Assembly (NCBI GenBank): GCA_016802295.1
Contig: JAESIW010000118.1
Coordinates: 1,267,928-1,331,927 of the forward strand
Direction of reading: 5' to 3'
DNA from: Brachionus rotundiformis
Lineage: Eukaryota; Rotifera; Eurotatoria; Ploima; Brachionidae
DNA: 64,000 bases
Shown: positions 47,281 to 60,100 of the stretch, in pieces
How positions within the stretch are numbered: the first letter of the stretch is position 1
Layout: every line of letters starts with the position of its first letter
Translations under genes and position numbers: made by a program
Notes under the pieces: generated by a model
Seen by the model: the letters and a program-made list of their open reading frames with translations, nothing else
The model's database searches: none
What the model was told of the DNA's origin: nothing

Positions 47281-48103
47281 GGCTTGGTGTGATAATTCTA
47301 TATAAAATGTTTGATAAAAAAACATTTATTATTTACCAAAATAGTGGCACAAAAATTCATTTCGCATTTGTTAAAAATTACATACCTTAAGTTAATTTTT
47401 AATTTAGTGTAATTTTTATTTAAAGTGTATAAACCTTAAAAATCATTTGCTTCAGATAAAAAATCAATCTTGACGGCTTATTTGGTAAATTCTGTCCAAT
47501 TTATTATATGATAGAGTTTGATTAAAGAAAATACATTTTTTGATAGAAATTCAATTTTAATAAAAATATGAATTTATTGATATTTAGTTAAAATTAACAT
47601 TGTGACAAAAGATTGATTAGATGAAATTTTTCTGCTGCATCTCTAGTCACTATTGATTCAATTAAGGTAATGAAGATTTAAAAATTTAATTTATTTTCAC
47701 TTTAACCAAGCTATTTACACTTTATTCCAAATATTTATCTTCAATACATAAAAAAATATAAGAAACGAAACATAAAATAAAAATATCTTAACATCAAAAT
47801 ATAAAACAATTTCGATTAAGAAACAAAAATTTTAATAATAAATTGCATAAAAAATAAAAAGAAAAAAAAAATATTTAAATTTATTTTAAATAACTTAATG
47901 GTAACTATAAACCGATCGAGCTATTCAGTAAGCCGGCGAACACGTTTAAGAGCCGACAAAAGCCGCATCGAATAGCCTGGTCAGTAAAATCAAAAAAAAA
48001 AGAGATAAAAATTATTTTAAAAAAAATTTCCCAAATTTTCTCATAAGCCAAAAATGAACAATGTTTTTATTCAATATAATACAAATAAATGAACATAATA
48101 TAA
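47281..48103. other. Intergenic / OTUD5 3' region
   Basis: AT-rich with one less AT-rich patch at about 47905-47985. No open frame or recognised RNA there; likely 3' UTR of the minus-strand OTUD5 gene or spacer. Confidence 0.4.
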
Positions 48104-50596
48104 TTAAAATTGGTGACTGTTATTCTGCTTTTGATGCTTCATTTTAAGACTGTCCAAGTACTCTTGCTGAGACTCGGCCAACACTTGTGCCAAAATGTCC
48201 TCGTCGTCCTGGAGAGAATTTTGATTCACTGTTTGATTAGTTAACGCAAATAGATCAATGTCTTCGAGCTCTTTGGTCACATTAGCTGATGCAGATGAGG
48301 AAATTTTCGAAGATGTCTTGGTACTCGATGTTGGTGATGATTTAGATGAGGAAGAAAATTTTTGCCTTTCCTTACTAAAACAATTGGTAAGATCATTAGT
48401 AGACCAGCTTGAGCATGAGGCTGATGAAGCATTGGCTTGCATAAAATTGACACTGTCTCTTTTCTCGTTGTCTTTGAGCCACTGTAAATATGACTCTCTG
48501 GCAACTATTTCCATAAGCTCTTCATTAGTAGCTTCCCAATCAGTGGCCTTCATTTTATCGTCCAACATGGCTTTTTCTATTTGAAAATCTTCGCTCTTCT
48601 TCAACGCTTCATTTAGTAAATTTTTCTCGGCCAGACCCGGAATTAACTGCGGCAGACCAAGACCGACACCAATTGTCGCCTTGTACGGATTGACCACTGA
48701 GTTGTAGTGCATTCGGCCATGGTAAGACAGTCGAATAGGCTCGTTGTCTGTTTGAAACTCGGCTTGAAATGTATTCTTCGGCTCCAGGCTGTATTCGTAG
48801 ACCTCGATTGGCCGGTTGTATATTTCCGCTATGGCTATTATTTCTATATGATTACCAAAGCAGTTGTCTTGTCGCTTTCGTGCCAAATACCGTTCTATGT
48901 CCTCGGTCATGTATTGTTTAAAATAGTCACCATTTTTCGCCTTGATGGCAACAATTAGTTTAGCTCAATAAATATTTAATTAATTAATTACAATATAGTC
49001 CATGCAATGAGACCGAATGGTGGAATGCATCTCTTGGTCGCCGTATATTTGATCAGCCACTGCTCGAAATAGGCATGCGCCGTCTTCTTTCATCGGCTTT
49101 ATGATAAAACCCTTTTTTTCTTTCAGTGCTCGGCAAAAATTTTGCTCCAACTTATAAAAAAATAAATAAATATATAATTAATTATTATCTTATTATTTTG
49201 AATGAAACAAAATTTGAAAGTATTTTATTTATATTTTTGGTTTAAAAATGACTCTGGTCCTGCTGATTGTGGAACAAAAATAAATAGATTGAATAGTTGC
49301 TTATTAATTGGTATTCTTTGACCAAATTTGGAAAATAGTTCTAAAATTTGTTAATTAAAATGACAACAGTCTCATAGAGAATTATTCTGGTCAATATTAA
49401 TTTACTTTTGTGGACATAATTCAACACATTAAATACTATTTTAGTGGTTTAGATTTAAAGCCAAATTATTGGAATTAATTAATTATTTTGAATAATTTCG
49501 AATTTTATATTTTATTTTTAGATATTTTTAGATGTTTTTTGATTTTTATAATTAATATTTGCAATCAATAATAAATGTGCTATTAATTAGATTTTAAACT
49601 TATTTACAAAATAATTTGGATGATTTTCTTTTATGTAACAACTAACCAAGGGAAAAAAATTAAAATAAATTATCTCTTCTTGATCTTGATTAATAAAATA
49701 ATAAAAAAACTTAAAGCTTCATTTATTTTTTCCAAGCTAAAAAAACATAAAGTAATTTATTTGTTTTTGTTGATTAATTTTTATCAAAATATCAGATCAT
49801 TTAATTAGAAACAAAAAAAAGGAAAAAAGTTTAATGTATAACCTACCTCTTCAATGGTTTTGGCAGATTTGATGAACGCTTCCTCTTGGTTAATAAGAAT
49901 GGTAGGCGTTTGTTCGTACTCGTCCTCACTGTTATTGTTCTCATTAAAATTGTCACTAGATTTAATCTCAGCATTTTTGGTTCTCTTCAATTTGGTACAT
50001 TTAGATGTGAGAGTGTTAGAAGGCCCTAGGAGATTTGAGGATAATTTGGTTATTTTTTTGCATTTGGTATCCTTGGTACTTTTTTTAGCTTCATTTGAAT
50101 TAAAAAAGTTATTTTCAGTATTTATTTCCTCATAGTCACTGTCGTCGCTGAGTCTGTAGTATTCGGTTTGGTCGGCGTCATTGAAATTAAGACCGAAGCC
50201 GAGCGAGCCGTTCGAGGACACGCTCGAGCTGCAGGAGGACGCCGACGACGACAGGACATTGTTCAAATTTGAGTGATTCATATTGACAAAATTATCCATG
50301 GTAAGATTGGTGGCCGTGTTGGATTTTATTTTACGCTTGTTTGATTTCTTGGCTTTTTTGAGTGGCGACACAGGGCTCTTGGCTTGAACGCCCTGTGTCT
50401 CGTTTGTCTCTGGCTTCACTGAGTACAGTTGCAGCGTTTGCTTCGGCTCCGAGGACTCTTCGGACACAGGCTCGCTAATCACCTGCACGGGCTGAATGCC
50501 TATTGTGCCCGCCGATACGGCGCTCGAGCCTGTCTCGGCAGCGCTCGGCGCCGGCGCGCTGCTTGTCCCCAACTGCTTTTTGGACAATATTGTCAT
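48104..50596 (-). CDS. OTUD5: OTU-domain deubiquitinase (OTUD5)
   Basis: Three exons (49847-50596, 48992-49150, 48104-48940) join in frame to 581 residues, like vertebrate OTUD5. A Ser/Ala-rich, low-complexity N-terminus with a basic stretch (KKAKKSNKRKIKS) precedes the OTU core. The catalytic region reads KEDGACLFRAVADQIYGDQ (catalytic Asp and Cys), with the downstream NHIEIIAIAEIYNRPIEVYEY and the catalytic His in GRMHYNSVVNPYKATIG. The C-terminus carries an ubiquitin-interacting motif (EDILAQVLAESQQEYLDSL). OTUD5 cleaves K48/K63 ubiquitin chains and regulates innate and developmental signalling in animals. The 696-nt intron 1 (49151-49846) is unusually long for this window. The first exon is markedly more GC-rich than its surroundings. 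Confidence 0.94.
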
Positions 50597-51266
50597 TCTT
50601 ATTCAGCTTCTGTTTCTTTTTCTTACCACTTGGTTATTTAAGCAAAAACTCTATTTTTTAAGAAATATTTTAATATTTGTCTTGCTAAGCTCTGATGGAG
50701 GTCAAGTTAATTGGTTACATGTTTAAGGGGGGGGAAATCAAGTAACCAATTTGGTAAAGTAATAGGCCCATATTTTATTTTTTTGAAGCAAAAATTTCAA
50801 ATTATGAAAATGAAAACTAGAGAAACGAAATAAAATTTCTAATTAGGCAAAATAGCTCGTAACATACTAGAGAAAACGAAGCTTGCTCAGATCAACCAAA
50901 TAAATAAAATTTATATATATATATATATATAAATTTTATATATAATTTATTTATGATCATAAAATTTAAATCCAATAAGCATAATTTTGAAATTTGCATT
51001 TAGTAAAGCCGACTTGGCTTGCATTGTGTATAAATCCTTGTATCCTAACTTTTGCCGAATCTCAAATCTTTGTATAATTCTAGTTATTTCGAGTCATAAT
51101 TAATTCTAGATACACATTTCTTTTTTAAACATCTATTTTAGCTTTAAAAAAAATTGAAAATTATTTAAATATATGCTGAAATCCAATTCCAGCTATCTTG
51201 ACCAACTATCTAATAATTTCAAAAATTAATTCAAAATTAGCACTGCTTTTCTATAAAATATATTTC

Positions 51267-51297
<31 letters not shown>

Positions 51298-51610
51298 CAG
51301 CTGTTATCTATAATTATGATATTACTAATTCATTTTTTTCAAATTAAGAATTATTTATGAAATTTGATTTTTGATTTTGAAAGCGAGGCCCTAAATGCCT
51401 CACGCCATCTTGACCATAAAATCTTTATTTTTGTTTTGAAAATTTGCTTTAGAAACCAATTTGTTGATGTTGATTTCTTCAAGCGTTTCTACATAAAATA
51501 AGTGGTCTGAATTCAAGCATCTGATTAATAAAAAATTATGAATTAAGGTTTTATTATTTTTATTGAAAAAATTATGTTAAGATTTTTTTTTTAATTAAAA
51601 ATTAATACAG
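50597..51610. other. Intergenic region
   Basis: Holds a near-perfect AT palindrome (about 50908-50943, an extended TA run flanked by AAATTTA/TAAATTT) and a second TA run at about 51266-51298. No gene. Confidence 0.55.
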
Positions 51611-54600
51611 TTAATTTAAGTAAAGTTTTGAGCATGTCTTGCAGCATTTTGAGTTTAAATAGGGCTCTGAGCATCGATTTGAATAAGCGATCATGCGACA
51701 AATATTCTGGTCAAGCTTATCCATACAATCGTCTAGATTTTAAAAATTAATCATTAATTAATTATTCAATTTTTTTAATTAAATAATCTGAACTAAAGAA
51801 AGAAATAAAAAATATTTAATCAAGATAAATTTCAAATGTCCTCTTAATTAGAATAAACAATCAATCAATTTTTAAAATTTATCTAGTCAATTTTTTTGAC
51901 ATTAATAAGTATTTATTTCCATTTTTAAAGTTTATGTCTATATATAAAATTATTGAACCTTTAAAATTTCATTTAATGAACTTAATTTACTAGCTTTTAA
52001 ATTAAATAATTTTTTTTTATTAAATGTGATAAAAGTTGTTAAAATTAATTTTTTTATTAAATTAAATAATCACCTATTTCTGACCGGACAGGACACGTTT
52101 GTATCTCACAGCTTTTAACAGTCTTTGGTCTTATTTTGTTATCACAAAAATCCGAGGTAGAATTTGCCAACAGGTCGAAACAATAGATGCTTCGAGTCAT
52201 GAAACCTTGGCCACAAGTTACAGAGCATTCACTCCAATTGTCCGTGCGCCATTCAAAGCACGGTCTGGAAAAACATTGTCTTTTTACAGGTGGCTTTTGA
52301 TCTGGATCGCATAATCTCAATGGATGTGAGCAAAATACTTTACGGTATTGGAATCCTGTTCCGCATAATGGTGAACACTTGTGGTAAACATTTTAAGATT
52401 TCTTCAAATGAAAATCTTTGCTTACTTGTGACCAGTCCGACACGTTCCATGCTTCACATTCCTGGATTAGACAAACATCAAGTGTTGGCGGACTTTTACC
52501 ATGACAATTTTGGCCATCAGTTATTTTATTAGTTAACTTAGACATGCATTCTACTTTTCTGATCCTGATTCCTGGTCCACATTTGCGTGAACACTAATTA
52601 AAACAATTTAGATAGTTTATTTAATGTCCTGAATTGGTCTTACTTCACTAAATTCACCAACTTGCCATTCATAATCTGATCTCTGATTATAAGAACTGTT
52701 CTCATAAGAGTCAAAGTCTTCCAAATAATCATTATTTTGAGTATAATTAATAAAATTAAAATAATATATATCATTATTAATTGATTTTTTAGTTCTAATT
52801 TTTTTAAGTGAAATAGTTAAATCTGCAGTAATTGAACCATCATCATCACAAGGCGGGTTGTTGAAGCAAATTTCTATTTCGTGAGGTTTGATCAATGAGC
52901 TACATATGTTACCATTGATGCATTTAACTATGCGGTATCTGGTTGCATTTCCGCATGGTTTGCTGCATTCAGACCACTCGCTGCTAACCCAAGTGCCACA
53001 AGTGGTATTTGGAAGCAATTTACATTTCTTTTCTGAAATAGGTCTTAAATAAGGATCACAAATTGAATTTGTATCACTGCATTTGACCACTCTTGTTTCA
53101 GTTGAGCAAGGATCAATAACACAATTCTTTGATTATTTTTTTTTTTTTATTTTAAATTTTTAAATTAGGAAAATAATTACTCTATTCCATTCCTCAACTA
53201 TCCAGAATGGGTTTTTGAATAAACCATCTTTACTTAGACACATTTCTAAATTAATTTTGCATTCTTCAACAGCTACAGGTTTAGTTTTGTTCTGACATTT
53301 GATGTCAAGCTCAGCAATCAATTCAATTTGGTCACCTATTTGACTAGGTTTTTTGGTTACACACAGAACACTTCGCTTCCTATAACCAATTCCAAGCGTT
53401 GTGCATGTAGCACTACACTCTTGCCAATCACCGATCCACCAACTACCAACAAATAAGCATTATTTAATCTTTAATCTTTAAATTTTTATCTAAACTTACT
53501 CTGGCTCACATTCATTAAAATTACATGGTTCGTATAAATCAAGAGGTTTTTCTAATTTGGAACAAAATGATTCATCAACAATACCATCTTTTATTTCAAT
53601 GCACCTTGGTGAATTTTTTCTCAAGCCTTTACCGCATGATTTTGAACAAGATGACCAATCATTTATAAAATCCCAAGTGTAAAACTTTTTAGCTTCTGGC
53701 ACAAACTTGTTTGGCAAAGTATAAAAGTAGCTTACACTTACTTGATTATTCATTAGCAGCAGCTAAATTTATAATAGATTAAAATTTTTCATTTATTTGA
53801 ATTAATTAATATTAAATTATTTTATTTACCATTATTAATAAGTTTTCATTAATAGGTCCATCAGATAGAATAGCCTCCTGTTTAGGGCGCGATTTGTAAG
53901 CAAATAGAACCTCTTTTTTTAAATAATTATAGATTATATAATATTCCGTAATAATTATATTTATATACCATCTATATAAAATTCAGTATTAGTGCTTATT
54001 TTAAATTCTCCATTAAGATAATAAGTTCCATTTAAATTTTTAATTGCTAGAAAATTTTTCATCTGAGACTTGGAGTACTCGTAAATTCTGATTGATCTGG
54101 CATTTTTTGGTACAACTAGCAGAGGCTGATAGCCTCCTTGAGCTGGAAATGATATTTCAACAGTACCTGAATACTTGTTACATGATGAATCATCACCACC
54201 GCAAACACCACACGAATCATAAGTTAAATTAGAACCTAGAACCCAATTACAACCCACAGGCTTTAAGATTGTTCTTAATAACAAATATCCAAAGTTAATA
54301 ATTAAACTTTACCATGCAAACTCCATTGACGCATCTGTCATTTGAATAGTCCGAACACGGTGTTCCGTCCAGCATATTTTGGTTAAATATTTTATAAACA
54401 AAATTATTTACTGGTTTGCATGAAAGCTTGCACGGGTTACCATCTTAATGCAAAATAAAATAAAAAATTTTCCTATATTATTTAAGATATTTAAAAATTA
54501 CTATGAGAATTAAAAAATTCCCATTCATTAAATGTAAAATTGTTTGACCATTGTGGCAAATTATTAAGTCTGCATTGATCATTTTTGAATTTTAAATCCG

Positions 54601-56638
54601 CATCTGGATTAATACATTTCTAAAAATTAACTTTTATTTAATTAAAATTTTTACTTTGAGAATATTACTTTAGGATTACAAATGCGGTATCTTTTTTTAT
54701 CTCCCAAACAATATTTTCCACCATTTTCTGGTCTTATTTATAAAAATTGTGATCTAATTTATATCTTTAATTGTATCAAGTTTTTACTTAGGGTTATTGC
54801 ACTTCCTTTCAATGAATTGAACGCCACCATTGCACTCACGGCTACATTCCGACCATTCTGACCAATTGCCCCATCCTCCATCAATTGGATTCTTTAATTG
54901 CAAAATTGGTACACACTCTTCATTCAAACACCACTAATTGGTATTTTAGTAAAATTATAGTATTTTTTAATATAAAATTTTTGGTTTAGTACAAATTTTT
55001 TTCCATCACCACACAGAGTTCCGTCTATTGGCTTTTCACCTTTGGAAAAACACTGCGATGATTCCTCAATTCGACACCAAATTTCACTGCATTGGAACTA
55101 ATAACATTTCAATTTAGAAATTTTTATTTTAAGAATTATTTAATTACTTCATAGTTTGTACAAACTGTGGCATTTTTTCCATATGAAAATTTACATTGAT
55201 GTTCCATGTCATAAAAAATTCCAGGCATAGGAGGCTCATTTCGAATCATGTTTATATCTTCATTATCATCCAAACACTTGAGATTTGCTTGACTTAATTG
55301 ACTAGCTAGAATTTAAAGCAAAAACTATTATCTGTCTCACCTAAGAAATTTATCTATTCTTTTTCGGCTACACTCAGACCATATATGATTTTGTTTAAGA
55401 TTATTTAAATGTGTATTCATTAAATAAGGAGATGAAGAATTGGTACAATTATTCTCATTTGTATCATGCTCAGCATTAAAGCTTAATTTTCTCATTTATT
55501 TTAATAGAATTTAATTATTTTTTTATAAACTTGTGTCCTATTTCATGGGCTATGGTAAACGCCAAAGAGAGACCAGTGTCTTCATTTAAATTGCAACTTT
55601 TCTCCGGATCGCACATACTGCCAAGATTGGCCAAACCAGATGTATCACACGAATTATCATGACCGCAAATATCAGTCCTTGGAAATCTTTAGTTTTGCCA
55701 TAATCCTAAAAATAATTTTTTCTTACCTGGTGACCAGAATTGCCAAGTCGTGATGATTCGGATGACTTTCGGGAAGATTTATTTCATGTTGATATCTACA
55801 GAAATTATCAAGTGTCCTAGTGGCATTTATTTCAATTGTAAATGGCTTAATAAAAATTTATATCTATTAAGTTTTTAATAAATTATAAAAAAATTTACTT
55901 CAATGTCTTCAAAAATTATAATTTTTACAACCACAATTTTTATATTATTTTCTAGCGATTGATCGGTATAAATAAAATTTACCATATTCATTATGGTAAG
56001 TAAGTAATGTTCCAAGTCCAGGTAGTCATAACGTTTGGACATGGAACTATCAGCAACTAAAAGGGTCTCGACAGTTCTCACTCTACTCACTGATCTTTTT
56101 GTTTTTTTATTTGGAAAAAAATTTAAATAATGGTTTGAAAATGACAATTTATGAGTTGAATTAAGATCTTCAATTGGTTCAACAAAATATAAAGTTTGGT
56201 CAATGTATAAATAACCATTCTGAAATTTTAAATATTTAAAACAAAAATCTAATTTTGACATATAGTTACCAATTTATGGCAAAATGATAATGATGCAAAC
56301 GAATTGGGAAAATTTATCACATTTCCATAATAGAGACAAGGTTTTTGCTCAAATAAAAAGCTTTTTTGTGAGCCAGTTCTTGACTTTCTTTCAATTAAAC
56401 TTTTTTGATTGAGAATTTTTTCATTTGATTCCAAATTAAGCAACAACATTGATCCATTATAATTAAATCCGATGTAAAGAGATGAAATATTAAGATTATA
56501 TATAAAAAAGTCACTAAGATTAGTTGAATTTAGGCTTTTGTCGCGATTAATAAGCACTGGATTAATTAGAACATGGCCTTGATTGCCAAATGTGGCTAAG
56601 GCGACAATAAACAAATTTAGAATCAAAATGTATGCCAT
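51611..56638 (-). CDS. ADAMTS metalloprotease with eight thrombospondin repeats and PLAC domain
   Basis: Nineteen exons join in frame to 1263 residues: 56270-56638, 55899-56219, 55727-55845, 55531-55677, 55341-55481, 55148-55301, 54993-55097, 54788-54933, 54669-54732, 54502-54619, 54313-54443, 53969-54260, 53830-53912, 53500-53762, 53181-53442, 52644-53126, 52426-52593, 52074-52377, 51611-51732. A signal peptide (MAYILILNLFIVALATFG) is followed by a prodomain ending in a furin-type KTKR. The protease keeps HEIGHNFNAEHD (split by the intron after HK/N) and a downstream Met. Then come a disintegrin-like region, the first TSP1 (WGNWSEWSECSRECNGG), Cys-rich domain, spacer, about seven more TSP1 units, and a C-terminal PLAC domain (CMDKLDQNIC ... 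CCKTCSK). ADAMTS enzymes are secreted and cleave matrix proteoglycans or procollagens. The subfamily is not settled. Confidence 0.92.
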
Positions 56639-57166
56639 TCTATCATTTGATAGATTTAATCTTTTGGTATAGAAAAATATGGCTGAATTAAATGATGAGA
56701 ATAAGAAATATTCAATTTTTCCATCTGGCTTATTTTTTTGATGGTTCGATGATCTTTGAATTGGTAAAGATATGCCCGTTAATGAAACACATGTGTTTCG
56801 GTCTGAATTTTTTCCAGTTTATGAACTTAGAATTCATTATACTTAGTAAATTAGAATTGAGTTGTCTTCGATTTTGAATCAAAGCTATTCATTAATAATT
56901 TTTATTTATTTTTTTATTAATTGAACTTCAAAATCATTTGAAAAATAAATACAAAAATTTAAAATTAAAAATAAATTAATTTCATAAAATTATTTGATTA
57001 AAAATAATCATGTGATTGAGCATCTAAATTAAATTTGAATTATTATTCAAAATAATTCAAAATAAGCATTAAATTAAAATTTGTTTCAAAACTTCAATCA
57101 TATGACCCAAAAATTTATTTATTCTTTTATTTAAGCAAATTTTGAAAAATTCAAATATTTCTGGAA
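56639..57166. other. Divergent promoter region
   Basis: About 530 bp shared by the 5' ends of ADAMTS (minus) and the MROH1-like gene (plus). No exon recognised. Confidence 0.5.
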
Positions 57167-60100
57167 ATGTCTTTTGGAAGCATGTATCAGCTTGAAAGTA
57201 ATTAATCTTTGTTAAAAAAATGATCATTAATTGACAATTTCTTGCATAGACTTGATAATTGGTCTACTCGAGACCATCGATGACAAGAATCCTGATGTCC
57301 AAGAATCAGTTTCTGAATCAATTATTACACTTGGCAACAAAAAACCTGAATTTATACTCAACACTTCTTTCCAATTTATGACAAAGAGCTTAGCCAAAGT
57401 AACCAAGTTAAACTATAATGCTAATTCTAAAGCTAATTAAAATGCAAAGCTTTCAGAAGGACATAAGACTTCTATATTTGGAACAATGGAAAAAATAATA
57501 AAAGAAAACATTGACGTAATTGAGGGCGATGCTCCCTTGAAGTGGGTTGAGATAGCCTCTAGGGAAATGATCAAAAATAAGGTAATCTTTTAATAAATTT
57601 TTATTTTTAAACAATTTTTTTATTTTGTTTAGGACAAAGATCAGCCAATTTTTCTTCAAACTGCAGCTAGTAATCTATTGGTAGCTATTGGGAAAAAATA
57701 TGTCAAAGAAGTTTTTGATGAGCTGGAAAAAAACTTCAATCCTGGAGTTCTACCGCATTTGTTTGTAATAAACACAATGGCTTTTTTAGCTGAAGCAAAC
57801 CGTAACTTAAAAAAAATATATGCAATTTCTTTATATAATAAATGATAAAGCTTATGGAGTTGTACCAAGTCTTACAAAAGTATTCAATTCAATCCTACCA
57901 ATGTTGGGCATGTCCAAATTGGATTCTTACAAATATGCATTTGGATCTGCTCTGTGCAAATTTTGCGAGGCCATTTTGTACTATTGCTCAAATAAAGACA
58001 AAGCTCCAGATCAATCAATAGAAAAATCAGACTTCTACAACTCTGTTTATGCTGCTCACGAGTTTTTGTTCAATTCTTGGATAAAAACAAGTGATCCAAA
58101 AGTAAGACAAATAACCATTGAATCAATTGGTCATTTTGTGAACCTAATCTCCCGTGACAAACTAGAAACAGATATACCAAAAATAATTCCGGGCTTGCTA
58201 GCTCTATATAAAAAACACCCGGATCACTTTATAGTGTCTCAAGTAAAATATAAATGGAAAAATATTTAAATTTTGGAATTAATTATCTAATTTTCCAAGT
58301 CATTGTATTTGACATTGTCAGCGGTGATTAAAGCTGAGCCACCCATAGCAAGCATGGACAACATATTTGACCTTTTGGCTAAGGAACTGTTTACACAGAT
58401 TTTGGCCAGCATTGATAATCAAATGTCAAAAAGTTCCAGTGCCAACTTGGCAAATTTTACCAAAATTCAAAATGAAATTTTAAGATGTTTTGCTGAGCTG
58501 AGTAAAAAACAGAAATAAAATTTGAAAAAAAATATCTTAAATTAATTTTTATACAGCTCGTAGATACAGTGATAGAATGGTGCCTTTCTTATTACAAAAA
58601 TTAGAACAAAATAATGAAAAGAATCGGGTTGGATCATTGACCATACTTCGACATATCATAAACTCTTGTGATGAAGAAATGGACAACAAAAAACAAATTG
58701 TTATATCCGGCTTGAGGCTATTGCTTAATGAATCTAATAATCGAGTAAATAAAATTTTAAAATAAATTTTTATCTAAATCTTTAATTTTTTTGAGATTAA
58801 AAAACAATTAATTCAAACCATAATTTCAATGGCATACCATGGTTATTTACAGTTGGAAGGTGGTTTTCTAATGGTTGAATTTATAATCAAGCAATGCTGT
58901 TTAATTGACGACGAGGTTTTATTAAAGATAATTTTTGATTCATTTATTAATTAAATTTTAAATTTTGGTAGAAAAAAAACAAGCCAGATGATGCTTCAAA
59001 TGAGCATTTGAGGCTATCGGCAGAGAATATAGTGACCCTTTTTGCAACCACAGTAAACAACATGCAGGAAATTTTGTGGCCAGCTCTGTTCGAATACTTG
59101 ACCAACAATGATTACTCCAGAGCATCGAATATTCTATCCAAAAATTTGGCGCACATTGCCGAACAGAAACGAGATTCTGAATCGGAAGATTATCTTATCA
59201 ATTATGAATCATTCATTAATGTACCAAAGCCATACGAAATACTGACCAGATTGGTTGTTTTGTGTGGTTGTCCACTTAATGGGAATAATCGCGGCTTGAA
59301 TGTGCTTAACTTAATGAAAAACATGAGTCCTAATATAGACAGTTCAATAGTGGACTTGTGGGACAGTGTAATACCAAAGCTTATCATAAATCTTGAGGGT
59401 AAAAAATCAATTAAAAAAATGTACAATTTATGTAATTATTTTTGTCCAGATAAATTGTCAAATTCAAAGTTTTCGCAAAAAAATTGGGAAGACTTGATTA
59501 TGAAACTGCTGTCTAATTCTTTGGATCAAATTAATAGCGAGGAAAAATACTGCGATATTGCAAAATGCTTTGGCAAACAAATAGAAACATTGTACCAAAA
59601 TTTAAGTGATGAAAAAGTACGAAAAAAAAAATTTAAAAAATATTTAATTAAATTTTTTATAAATTAAAAAATTTTAGCATTTTGCCTTTAAATGTTTGGG
59701 TGTAGTTTTGAACAAGACTACGAGCAAAAACACAATAGATAAGCATCTCGATACCATTTATAATTCAGTTAACCACACTAATCAGCACGAAAGAGAGGGA
59801 TGCGCTATCAGCTTTGGATATACATCAACCACTCATTTGGACACTGTTTTGTATAAATTGGAAACTTATGCCAAGAACGAATCTAAAAAATCATCAGGCG
59901 GCCTATTTTCGAGCCTTATTAAAGATTCGAATAAGAATGGCGATCCAGATCAAATAAAGTCAACTTTGGTTCTGGCTTATGGTTATGTTACTTTTTATTC
60001 GCCTAAGGATTTGGTGATTTCACGCTTGGAAGCCAATATTTTAAGAAGTGTCAGCGGATATGCTGCTCACCCATCAAAAGTAAACTAAATATATGCTGAT

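Noticed and set aside
50429..50726. Plus-strand frames over OTUD5 exon 1
   Set aside because: Explained by the GC-rich, Ala/Ser-coding minus-strand exon; no family match.
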